From Acidobacteriota bacterium (GTDB lineage Bacteria; Acidobacteriota; UBA890): DNA of 16,258 nucleotides. Under the pieces are notes generated by a model. That model was not told the DNA's origin. It did not search any database and saw only the letters and a list, made by a program, of their open reading frames with translations. Positions 6,321-13,607 of this stretch are shown piece by piece. The DNA lies in contig JADFNY010000027.1 in NCBI GenBank assembly GCA_022563115.1, forward strand, positions 1 through 16,258, written 5' to 3'. The translations under genes were made by a program, and so were the position numbers. How positions within the stretch are numbered: the first letter of the stretch is position 1; every line of letters begins with the position of its first letter.

Positions 6321-6653
6321 ATGTGGCTGATCCTCGTCCGCTTCGGCACCGTCGGTCGGGGTGTCGCGGAGAGCCTGCTGGGGGCCGATTCCGGGCTGTC
6401 GGCTGCCGGCTTCGAGCCCCGGGTTGTCGCCGTCGTCGATCCTGTCGTCGGGGCCGTGAGGTGTGAAGGCGGCTTCGATCTTGCGACGCTGCTCGGTCTC
6501 GCCGACGCCGGCGAGCCCCTCACCGATCACCCCGGCGCGGCCCCGCTCGCGGGGCTGGGCGTGGTGACGATCACCGGACCCGGCGCCGGCCGGCGCGCGA
6601 CGGGCGACGCGGTGGTTGCCGACCTTCTGGCGGTTCACCGGAGCGTGATGTGA
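6321..6653 (+). CDS. Homoserine dehydrogenase remnant lacking the central domain (110 aa)
   Basis: Homoserine dehydrogenase reduces aspartate semialdehyde to homoserine for Thr/Met synthesis and is normally at least 320 residues. Residues 1-77 fit its NAD(P)-binding start: LILVRFGTVGRGVAESLL, FEPRVVAVVD, GGFDLATLLGL and DAGEPLTDHPGA. Residues 79-110 fit its extreme C-terminus: VVTITGPGAGRRATGDAVVADLLAVHR. The 200 or more residues between, including the catalytic lysine region and substrate domain, are missing but the frame is intact. The first glycine of the Rossmann motif is also replaced (RFGTVG). A 7-bp perfect inverted repeat (GCCCCGC/GCGGGGC, 6540-6555) sits at the inferred junction. The gene ends ATGTGA, overlapping the SWIM gene. 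It cannot be an active dehydrogenase; a remnant or a repurposed small protein is likely. Confidence 0.6.
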   Translation: MWLILVRFGTVGRGVAESLLGADSGLSAAGFEPRVVAVVDPVVGAVRCEGGFDLATLLGLADAGEPLTDHPGAAPLAGLGVVTITGPGAGRRATGDAVVADLLAVHRSVM

Positions 6654-7087
6654 GCGCCTCGCCCCACGACGCTGCGGCGACCGGCGGCGCCGCCGAAGGG
6701 CGCGATCAGGCGGCAGAAATTCTCCAGCAGGCGGCCGAGCTGCTTGCCGAGTGCACCGAGGCGGGCCGCCTCGCCCGCGCCCGCAAGCTCGTCGACAAGG
6801 TCACGTTCGCGGTCGCAGACGACGAGCTTGTCATCGCCGCGGTCGCCAACTACAACGTCGTCGTCAACGTGACAGAGCGCCGCATTCAGCATGGTTGCCG
6901 CGACTTTCGGGGGCAGGCGAGTGAGCGTCGCCTGTGCAAGCACGTGGCCGCTACGTTGCTCGCCCTCGAGCCCCAGCGGGCGCTGGCGGTCGCCCGAGAG
7001 TTGGCCGAAGGGGCACGGGCGCCGGTATCCGGGATCGTGGTGCCCTGGCGATTCGAAGCGATAACCCGTTTCACACCGGGCGGCTAG
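6650..7087 (+). CDS. Small SWIM zinc-finger protein
   Basis: This 145-residue protein starts at GTG 6650, overlapping the preceding stop by four bases (GTGA) with GGAG upstream, so translational coupling is expected. An N-terminal helical region (about 20-60, AAEILQQAAELLAEC) is followed by a beta stretch (LVIAAVANYNVVVNV) and a SWIM-like finger around residues 84-103 (HGCRDF ... LCKHVAATLLAL). The usual CxC pair is HxC here, with CxH following, so the metal ligands would be His-Cys-Cys-His. SWIM fingers bind DNA or proteins and often accompany SNF2 helicases or MuDR proteins; this one stands alone. Partner and role are unknown. It ends just before the right-hand repeat. Confidence 0.78.
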   Translation: MSASPHDAAATGGAAEGRDQAAEILQQAAELLAECTEAGRLARARKLVDKVTFAVADDELVIAAVANYNVVVNVTERRIQHGCRDFRGQASERRLCKHVAATLLALEPQRALAVARELAEGARAPVSGIVVPWRFEAITRFTPGG

Positions 7088-7091
7088 CGTA

Positions 7092-7135
7092 GGTGCCCGT
7101 AACGGCACCCTCCGGAAGTTTTTCAGCACCCTGTT
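7092..7135 (-). repeat. Palindromic intergenic repeat, partial inverted copy (right)
   Basis: Read on the minus strand, it matches 4038-4081 at 38 of 44 positions. Its inner GGTGCC/GGCACC arms pair perfectly, but it lacks the second outer arm present in the left copy. It fills the gap between two convergent genes and could also serve as a two-way terminator stem; a TTTTT adjoins on the plus side (7119-7123). Confidence 0.78.
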
Positions 7136-7149
7136 GATGCTTCCGGTTG

Positions 7150-8280
7150 CTACACCGTCCAGCTGAGGATCTCGAGGCCGCAGCGGCTGAGCTTGATACC
7201 GTCGCTGGCGACGCGCCAAAATTTTTTCCAGCCGTAAGCGCGCTCGGCGTGCACAAACGCGTCGAGAATGGCGAGCTTGACGCCGGCGGCGCCGGTGAGC
7301 TCCTGGCGCAGCAGAATACTCTCGCGGAAGGGGATGCGGACGTCGTGACGGCCGTGAATGAGCACCACCGGGGCGGTCAGGCCGCCGAGCTTTCCGCGCA
7401 GGGTCAGTTTGTCGAACGCCTCCAACACCCCGGGCGTCAGGTTGTGGCGGGCCTCGGCGTGCGCCTCGGGATCGGCGAGCGTCATGTAGTCGAGAAAGTT
7501 ACAACCCTCGGGAGACAGCTTCTTGCGGACCTCGTCCCAGGGCGGCGCTTGGCCTTCCTTCCACGCCTCGGCGCCGGCGGCGAAGACCTCGGCGTCGCGC
7601 TCATCGGGCAGCCAGCGCCCGGCGCTGGCGAGGAACACCCAGCGTCCCTCCAGTTGCTTGGCGGCGTCGTGCGCCGTGGGTTGCTGGTCTCCGTAGTCGG
7701 CCACTCCACCGGTGGCGGTGAACTCCGAGAGATGCTCGACGTCGTAGTAGGCGCCGACCGTCAGGATGCCGGCGAGCTCTTCGTCGCCCATCTGCGATCC
7801 GGCGAGGTAGGTGGGTCCGGCCGCGTACGACAAGGCGAGCAGCACGACCTTGTCGATGCCGGTCGCTTCCGGCACCGCCCGTGCCACCCGCAAGACGTCG
7901 GCGGGATCCTGGAAGCTCATCAGCCGCCGCTTCATCTGCGGGAATTCGGGAAGGATCACGGGCATTCCACCGCCCGCGATCGTCGAAGCGCAGGTCGGAA
8001 TGCGGTGGTCCTTGATTCCGGCCTTGGTGAGGCCGTGCATCATCAGGACGGCGGCCGGCGCCGGTGGGGCGTCGAGGGGCGTGTACACGTCGGTAGGGCC
8101 GAATCCCTCGGCCAGCGGTCCCCGCGAGGTGCACTTCACCGCCCCGGATTCGTGTGTTTTGCCCTTGCCGCCCTGCAGGATCGCACCGACCAGAGAGAAG
8201 GCGGCGCGCAGAGCGGCGAGCCGAGCCCCGCTCAGCCCGCTCACATCCGTACGATTCGGTCCGCGAAGCCCCCAGGGCAC
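7150..8280 (-). CDS. Alpha/beta hydrolase
   Basis: This 376-residue alpha/beta hydrolase-fold enzyme has unknown substrate. The oxyanion motif is MMHGLTKAG (80-88). The nucleophile elbow is LLALSYAAGP with Ser151, where the canonical GxSxG glycines are both Ala. The acid is Asp313 in LIHGRHDVRIPF, and the base is probably His344 in AFVHAERAYG. The segment 185-290 between strands is a long, charged cap region. The start is GTG 8280, one base after the upstream protease stop, so co-translation with it is likely; an N-terminal extension of about 60 residues precedes the first strand and a later start cannot be excluded. It is the last gene of an OMP, protease, hydrolase run. Confidence 0.85.
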   Translation of the reverse strand: MPWGLRGPNRTDVSGLSGARLAALRAAFSLVGAILQGGKGKTHESGAVKCTSRGPLAEGFGPTDVYTPLDAPPAPAAVLMMHGLTKAGIKDHRIPTCASTIAGGGMPVILPEFPQMKRRLMSFQDPADVLRVARAVPEATGIDKVVLLALSYAAGPTYLAGSQMGDEELAGILTVGAYYDVEHLSEFTATGGVADYGDQQPTAHDAAKQLEGRWVFLASAGRWLPDERDAEVFAAGAEAWKEGQAPPWDEVRKKLSPEGCNFLDYMTLADPEAHAEARHNLTPGVLEAFDKLTLRGKLGGLTAPVVLIHGRHDVRIPFRESILLRQELTGAAGVKLAILDAFVHAERAYGWKKFWRVASDGIKLSRCGLEILSWTV

Positions 8281-8281
8281 C

Positions 8282-10066
8282 CTACTGGCCGATCACGTCG
8301 AGTCGACCGCGTCCGTAGGTATTGTCGTGCCCGGCGATGCCCCGATCGATGGCGCGACCGTACAGGATGTCGCGGATCTCGTCGAGCGTGAAGACGCCGA
8401 AACGCGACTTCATCAGCGCGATGGCGCCGGCCGTGTGGGGGGCCGATGCCGAGGTGCCGAAGAACGAAAACCCGAGGTTCCCGTAGCTCACCGTCGAGAC
8501 ACCGTCGGGCGCCGTGATGTCGGGTTTCGTCCGCCCGTCGCTCGTCGGCCCCAGCGAGCTGAAGCTCTCGATGACGTCGTTGGCCCAAAACGTCGCCCCG
8601 ACGGCAACCACACCCTCGCTGTCGGCCGGGATCGTCAGGCTGCCCGCCGGCACGTTGTACTGCATCTCGCGGTCGACGAAGAAGAACATCTCCAGAAACA
8701 CCGACCGTGTGGCGCTGAAGCGGTTGATCAGAACGTGGTAGGTCCCTGATGTCGGGGCGGTAAACCCGGCCGTTTCCGTGGGGCTCTGGAAGCCGGTTTG
8801 GAAGTTGACGCCGCGGGCAACGATGTTGCCGGCGCTGTCGAGGATGAACAGATCGTAGTCTTGCACCGACTGGAACCAGTCGTCCCAATTGAGAAACACG
8901 ACCAGGCTCTCACCTGCGTTGAGGAAAACGGTGTTGCTCTGGTCGCTGGGCGTGAAGTTGTGGATTCCGTCGCCGTCGTCATCGGTGAATTGTCCCTGCC
9001 AATGACGGCGGGCGTCGTTTCCAGCCGCCGTGACCACTTGAATGCCGGCGGCGATCGCCCGGTCGACGGCATCGTTGATCGGGCCGCGACCGTCGCCGGG
9101 CCCAGCGTTGTCCCAGCCGATCGAGTACGAGATGACGTCGACGCCCTGGCTGATCATCCAATCGAACGCGGCGGAGTTCCCGGAGATCGAATCGAAGTTG
9201 GCCAGGAACATCTGTGCGTCCGGTGCGACATCGAAGACGATTTCGGCGCACGCCGTGCCGTGCACCTGGTCCAGGAGGGCGAGCCCGTTGCCCTCGATGC
9301 CCCCGGGAGAGAACGAGTTGACCGTCACGCTCCCCGGCAATTCCGTTCCCATCAGGGTGTCGTACCCGAGAAACCCGACATCGATGACCCCGACGCTGAT
9401 CGGGCCTTCGGATTGGTACGAGACCGGCGACGACTGCAAGCGGTCAGCCCGAATCACTCCTACACCCTCGCTGATGACGGTCGGCTTCGGCACCGGTGCC
9501 GCTTCCACCCACCTGATTCCCGCCGAGGGATCCAACGATCGCAGGTTGCGGATCGGCAGGCTGGCGTCGACCAGGTTGGCAACCCGTCCACGCACCGTGC
9601 CGCCCAAGCGCTCGACCTGTTCGCGGATCGAAACCTCGAGCAGCTCGAACAGGGCTTCCTCGCCGGGTGTTGCCCGCCCGATGCGCTGCTCCGGATCGTC
9701 GCCGGAGGCTGTCGGTTCTCGATCCGAGTCGCGGTCCGCGCTCTCGTGGATGAGGATCTTGGCGCGACCTTGCTGGTCGAGCCCGATGGCATTGTCTTCA
9801 GCAAATCGCCGCGCTGCGACCGGCCCGTCGCGTCGTTCGATCTCCTCGAGTTGGGAGAGACGCGAATCGAGGAGACGGTTCGACGGCTTGCCCGGACCGC
9901 CGGTGATGGCGGAGATATCGAGCTCGTCGTCCTGTGCCGACGGAGCCTGCGGTGGGGCGGTGGCGACCGCAGGGATTCCGGCCGTAGCGACCAGAAGCGC
10001 CACGATGACGCCGATGGTGCCGACGTAAGCAACGCTACCTCTGCTGCCGCGTGTCGAAGTTCGCAA
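8282..10066 (-). CDS. Exported S8 (subtilisin-like) serine protease with inserted beta-sandwich domain
   Basis: This is a secreted or periplasmic subtilase. I prefer the TTG at 10066 as start: GGAG lies eight bases upstream, and it leaves a normal signal peptide (11 residues of basic n-region, then VAYVGTIGVIVALLVATAG). ATG 10114 would add 16 charged residues and has no Shine-Dalgarno. Counting from the TTG (594 aa), the triad is Asp229 (VGVIDVG), His269 (VHGTACA) and Ser539 (GTSASAPHTAGA), with oxyanion Asn350 (TAAGN). Between Asn350 and Ser539 lies an extra domain of about 120 residues (LNAGESLVVFLNWDDW to FTAPTSGTYHVLI) resembling a PPC-type beta-sandwich. The segment before Asp229 probably acts as a propeptide. 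It follows the OMP gene by about 50 bases and abuts the hydrolase. Confidence 0.92.
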   Translation of the reverse strand: MRTSTRGSRGSVAYVGTIGVIVALLVATAGIPAVATAPPQAPSAQDDELDISAITGGPGKPSNRLLDSRLSQLEEIERRDGPVAARRFAEDNAIGLDQQGRAKILIHESADRDSDREPTASGDDPEQRIGRATPGEEALFELLEVSIREQVERLGGTVRGRVANLVDASLPIRNLRSLDPSAGIRWVEAAPVPKPTVISEGVGVIRADRLQSSPVSYQSEGPISVGVIDVGFLGYDTLMGTELPGSVTVNSFSPGGIEGNGLALLDQVHGTACAEIVFDVAPDAQMFLANFDSISGNSAAFDWMISQGVDVISYSIGWDNAGPGDGRGPINDAVDRAIAAGIQVVTAAGNDARRHWQGQFTDDDGDGIHNFTPSDQSNTVFLNAGESLVVFLNWDDWFQSVQDYDLFILDSAGNIVARGVNFQTGFQSPTETAGFTAPTSGTYHVLINRFSATRSVFLEMFFFVDREMQYNVPAGSLTIPADSEGVVAVGATFWANDVIESFSSLGPTSDGRTKPDITAPDGVSTVSYGNLGFSFFGTSASAPHTAGAIALMKSRFGVFTLDEIRDILYGRAIDRGIAGHDNTYGRGRLDVIGQ

Positions 10067-10117
10067 GGTGACTTCTCCTCGTTCGTTCTTTTTCCGGCCC
10101 GTGGAGCGCGACATCGG

Positions 10118-10762
10118 CTAGAAGAAGATTCGGATGCCGCCGTTGAAGGTGAACACGCTGAACTGCTGCTCACCCGCGGTGGCGGCGGTGATATTGGTGA
10201 TCTGATCGGTCAAGCCGCCGGTGGTGTCGGCGGTCGCGATGGTGTAGCGACCCTCGACGAAAGCGCCGACGCGGTCCGAAAATTGAAAATCAGCCCCCCC
10301 CGCGAAGTTGAACCCGATCGTATTCTCGATCTCCTCGTTGGCGGTGAAATTGAACTGCGCAAGCTGCGACGCGACCACTGAATCGATGGTGTAGTCGTAC
10401 ATGAAAAAGGCCACCCCGCCGGAGACGTAGGGCTGGATGGAGCCGGTCGCGAAGCGTCCGATGAGGTTCAAGGAAAGGATGTTGGTTGACACCTCACCGC
10501 CGGACAGCTGGTTGTCGCCGGTGGCGGCGACATCGAACGTCCGAGTGGAGAATGCTCCCTCGAAGCCGATCGCATCGGTGAAAAAATATGCGCCGGAGGC
10601 ACCCCCACCGTAGCCTTTGTCGAGGCCGTCGGAGGCTGACAGCGCGAAGGAACCGAACCCGCTCACGTTGCCGCGCGGCAGGTCCGCGGTTGTTTGGGCG
10701 TTGGCAAGCGAGGTAACCCCGAGGAAGAGGCAGAGAACGGCCGAAATGCGCAGAAGCTTCAT
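10118..10762 (-). CDS. Outer-membrane beta-barrel protein
   Basis: This 214-residue protein has a clear signal peptide (residues 1-22, ending SLANA before QTT). Alternating hydrophobic strands with aromatic residues follow (VSGFGSFALSAS, GGASGAYFFTD, IQPYVSGGVAFFMYDY, VGAFVEGRYTIA). The C-terminus, TFNGGIRIFF, ends in phenylalanine, as outer-membrane barrels usually do for BAM recognition. Size suggests an eight-stranded OmpA/OmpW-like barrel. It implies the host has an outer membrane. The ATG at 10762 has only a weak GGGA upstream; a possible promoter is at 10781-10809. It is the first gene of the run with the S8 protease and alpha/beta hydrolase. Specific function is not readable. Confidence 0.88.
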   Translation of the reverse strand: MKLLRISAVLCLFLGVTSLANAQTTADLPRGNVSGFGSFALSASDGLDKGYGGGASGAYFFTDAIGFEGAFSTRTFDVAATGDNQLSGGEVSTNILSLNLIGRFATGSIQPYVSGGVAFFMYDYTIDSVVASQLAQFNFTANEEIENTIGFNFAGGADFQFSDRVGAFVEGRYTIATADTTGGLTDQITNITAATAGEQQFSVFTFNGGIRIFF

Positions 10763-10780
10763 GTTGGAGTCCCGGTGGGT

Positions 10781-10809
10781 ATCGTAGGAGGTGATTGTGC
10801 GCGCCCCAA
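10781..10809 (-). promoter_or_regulatory. Possible promoter for the OMP-protease-hydrolase run
   Basis: TACGAT (10786-10781) lies 17 bases downstream of TTGGGG (10809-10804) on the minus strand, ending about 20 bases before the OMP start codon. The -35 is poor, but the -10 is the same hexamer as upstream of the DUF6580 gene. Confidence 0.35.
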
Positions 10810-10851
10810 CCGCTCGGGGGCAAGGTCAAATCGGCTCGTCAGCCTTCAGCC

Positions 10852-12858
10852 CTACTGCCGGATGAACTCGATGCGCTCGAAACGGGCGGCCAGCGGGCGG
10901 GTGTCGTTTCCGCCATCGTCGGCCGGAGCCCGGGCGTAAGCGTAGCGGAATCGGAACACGTTGAGGTGTCGTCCGAGCAATTCGCGCGGCACCTCGACGC
11001 TGTAGTCTCGTAGCCTGTCCACGAGCCGAATTCTCCCCGCCAGGGAATCGTTCACCCACAGCTCGATCGACTGCGGCGGCGCGCCTTCGAACCGATACGG
11101 CTGCACGCGGAAGCGAACCAGATAATCGGCTTGTTCGAGCGACTCACCGACCGCCGCGACGATCGCTGCCTTGAGAGGGGCGACGACGATCGATTCATAG
11201 CCGATCGCCCAACGGTAGGAGGCGTCTCCAGCGGTCTCCGCGTTGGACCATCCCCGTCCGAGGAAGCGCTCATCGGCGGCCGAGCCGACGTCGATCGTCA
11301 GGTTGTTGTATATCTGCAGCCCGAGCTGGTCGTACTGCCATGGGTTGATTCCATACCGCCGGGCGAACACCACGCTTGCCGGAAGGGAAAAGGGGTTGCC
11401 GAGGCGCGCGTAGGTTGTCGACATGATTTGACCGAAGCTGATCCCCTCGCTGGTCGGCAGCCGCCCGGCCTTGATGTCCATGATGAAGAAGGCGTTGACA
11501 AGGGCGAAGGCGCCCAGAATCATCGTCGGAGCCAGCATCGGGCGCTTGCGCGCCCAGGTCATCAGAGCGGCCAACCCGAGGGCGAACAACAGCGTGCAGC
11601 TGGCAAATCGACGGGCGCCGAAAGCGTGACCCCCCCACCACATGGCGACGGCGCCGTTGATGTACACCTGGGCGACAAAAACCAGCGCCAACAGGCTGCC
11701 GAAGCGGACATCACGAATCAGGAAAAACGGAATCCCGAGGACCGCGAGGAAGATCACCGGGTGCCACGAGAACAACCCGTGGTTCGACGAAAACAGAATG
11801 TCCGTGATGAGCGACTCGGTCCACCATTGCTGTCCCGATTGGGAATGCGGCAGGGCAAGCCAGCCGCCGTTGACGACCTTCCAGAACACCAGCTGTGGCG
11901 CCACACCGACGAAGAAGGAAGCACCGAATGCCGCCGCGCTCCGGGCGGCGCCGCTGAAACGGGTATCGGCGTCGTCGAACGCCCCGCGCACCAACCCCAA
12001 CGCATCGGTGAGCGGAAACAGCAGGAAGACGGCGTTCTGCCAACGCACCATCGTCATGAGGCCGGCGGCGAGTCCCAACCAGGCCCACTGAGACATTGTC
12101 CGGTTGTCACGTGTTCGAGACCAGATCAGCAGGAACAACGTCGCCGTGAACAGCGAGTTCCCGTGGCTGTAGGAGCTCTCGATCGCCAGGTACCAGACCA
12201 GAAACGATCCGATGGTGACGAAGATCGTCGCGGTGGCCGCCGTCCACGCCGAGAAATAGTCGCGCCCGATGCGGTAGACGATCAGCAGCCCGGCGAACCC
12301 GTAGATCAGCGTCCCCAGGCCGATCGCCATCTGATAGGGGTTGCCGAACCCACCGACGTCGTAGGAGGCGCCGGCGAGGTTCAGCAGGCTCAGCCACAGG
12401 TGCGCCGCCAGATAGAACGGCAGCCACATGACGGCGCTGCCGAAGGGAAAGATGTCTGGCATCTCGGTGCGGAAGAGCTCGTTCTCGTTGGCGAACTCGA
12501 GGTCCCAATCGATGACCAGCGACCGAACGTGGACAAAATAGTGACGTCCGTCGGCCGTGGCGCGCAGGTAGCCGGCGTCGAACACGACCAGCAACGCGAG
12601 AAAAAAGGCGAGCAGGAGCAGCTCCGGACCTTCGAGGGAGACCCAGGCGCGGTGGATCGCGGTGCGCGCCGCCGGCGCGACGCCGTCGGCGATCTCCCGA
12701 TTGACCAGAACCAGGATGAACACCAGCGCCAAGAGCCCCGCCAGCGCCAGCGGGGCTCCGCGGAACTGTTTGACGAGGAGGGCGTGAAACAGAAACAGCC
12801 CGAGCGCGCCCAAGAGCGCGTGGCTCAGCCGCCACACCCAGCGTACATTTCGGCTCAC
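10852..12858 (-). CDS. Polytopic membrane glycosyltransferase, GT-C/GT39-like
   Basis: This 668-residue integral membrane protein has about 11-13 transmembrane helices in its first 480 residues. A first large outside loop with acidic pairs (ADGRHYFVHVRSLVIDWDL, about 102-120) is the place GT-C enzymes keep their catalytic Asp/Glu. The pattern recalls polyprenyl-phosphate-sugar-dependent transferases (PMT/ArnT type), which glycosylate proteins or lipids on the periplasmic face. From about residue 500 a soluble beta-rich domain follows (RFRVQPYRFEGAPPQSIELWV to the end), probably periplasmic. The start is GTG 12858, ten bases after the HAD gene's stop, so it is in the same operon. No Shine-Dalgarno is visible. 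Acceptor unknown. Confidence 0.82.
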   Translation of the reverse strand: MSRNVRWVWRLSHALLGALGLFLFHALLVKQFRGAPLALAGLLALVFILVLVNREIADGVAPAARTAIHRAWVSLEGPELLLLAFFLALLVVFDAGYLRATADGRHYFVHVRSLVIDWDLEFANENELFRTEMPDIFPFGSAVMWLPFYLAAHLWLSLLNLAGASYDVGGFGNPYQMAIGLGTLIYGFAGLLIVYRIGRDYFSAWTAATATIFVTIGSFLVWYLAIESSYSHGNSLFTATLFLLIWSRTRDNRTMSQWAWLGLAAGLMTMVRWQNAVFLLFPLTDALGLVRGAFDDADTRFSGAARSAAAFGASFFVGVAPQLVFWKVVNGGWLALPHSQSGQQWWTESLITDILFSSNHGLFSWHPVIFLAVLGIPFFLIRDVRFGSLLALVFVAQVYINGAVAMWWGGHAFGARRFASCTLLFALGLAALMTWARKRPMLAPTMILGAFALVNAFFIMDIKAGRLPTSEGISFGQIMSTTYARLGNPFSLPASVVFARRYGINPWQYDQLGLQIYNNLTIDVGSAADERFLGRGWSNAETAGDASYRWAIGYESIVVAPLKAAIVAAVGESLEQADYLVRFRVQPYRFEGAPPQSIELWVNDSLAGRIRLVDRLRDYSVEVPRELLGRHLNVFRFRYAYARAPADDGGNDTRPLAARFERIEFIRQ

Positions 12859-12868
12859 GGCGAGCAGG

Positions 12869-13561
12869 CTACCTCATCATGGCGTCCCAAACCGAGGCCG
12901 TGTCCGCGAGCGAGTCGAACAGGAAGTCGGGACCGCACTCCTCGAGCTGGCGGCGCGAATACACGCCGGTCGCCACCGCGACGGTCCGCGCGCCGATGGC
13001 TTCGCCGCAGGTGATGTCCGCTGGAGTATCACCCACAATGACCACGGCCTCGCGCTCGTAACGCATACCGGTGATCGCTTCCGCCCGTGCGGCGCCGATT
13101 GCCGGCAGCTCGTTACGGTTCTCGCTGTCGGATCCGAAAGCGCCGACCCGAAAGCGGGAGAACCCCAGGCCCGAGGCGTCCAACTTGCGCTGCGCTCCGT
13201 GCTCGATGTTCCCGGTGAGCAACCCCAGCACCGCCTGGTCGGACCGTGCTTCGATGTGGTTCAGGCATTCGGCGACGCCCGGAAACACGCGTACGACGGT
13301 GGAAACCAGCTCGTCATCCAAGTGCTTCAGGTAGCGGTCCCAAAGATCCGTCAGCATCGCTTTCACCGTGGGTCGCGGGATTCCGGCGCCTTCCAGCAGC
13401 TCGTACGCGATTTGCGGATCCGTCTTGCCGGCGAACGACACCTCGCCGATCGGCCCCGCGGTGCCGTAAACGTCGATCAGGGCGGACTCGAACGCCCGGC
13501 CGGCGGCGCCGTCGGTGGTCAGGAGGGTGCCGTCGACGTCGAACAGGAGGAGCTTCTTCAT
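12869..13561 (-). CDS. HAD-superfamily hydrolase (phosphoglycolate phosphatase-like)
   Basis: This 230-residue cytoplasmic phosphatase has all four HAD motifs: motif I LLFDVDGT with nucleophile Asp8 and acid/base Asp10; motif II LLTGN with Thr116; motif III Lys126; motif IV GDTPADI with Asp178 and Asp182. An alpha-helical cap between motif I and II (residues 15-90) places it in the Gph/PGMB-like C1 subgroup, whose members act on phosphoglycolate, sugar phosphates or pyrophosphate. No residue fixes the substrate. ATG 13561 is preceded by GAAGG at about a dozen bases. It sits 46 bases after the ABC permease and ten bases before the membrane glycosyltransferase, which hints at sugar-phosphate processing linked to glycan export, though this is inference. 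Confidence 0.92.
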   Translation of the reverse strand: MKKLLLFDVDGTLLTTDGAAGRAFESALIDVYGTAGPIGEVSFAGKTDPQIAYELLEGAGIPRPTVKAMLTDLWDRYLKHLDDELVSTVVRVFPGVAECLNHIEARSDQAVLGLLTGNIEHGAQRKLDASGLGFSRFRVGAFGSDSENRNELPAIGAARAEAITGMRYEREAVVIVGDTPADITCGEAIGARTVAVATGVYSRRQLEECGPDFLFDSLADTASVWDAMMR

Positions 13562-13607
13562 CGCTGACCGAGCCTTCGTGCGCCCATGGGTCGATGCGGT
13601 GCCGGCT

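Larger units (their letters stand above)
4038..7135. other. Segment of four plus-strand genes bounded by inverted repeats
   Basis: The 3098-bp interval begins and ends with inverted copies of the same 44-bp repeat. It contains every plus-strand gene in the window (4114-7087); all genes and RNAs on both sides are on the minus strand. No recombinase or transposase is inside, and no target-site duplication is apparent at the outer edges. A past inversion between the repeats, or insertion as a cassette, would each explain the layout. Chance bracketing by dispersed repeats is also possible. Confidence 0.5.

Noticed and set aside
8798..13014. Long plus-strand open frames (for example 8798-10381 and 11131-13014).
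   Set aside because: They are antisense to the S8 protease, OMP and membrane glycosyltransferase genes, have low-complexity Arg/Gln/Pro-rich translations, and show no domain.
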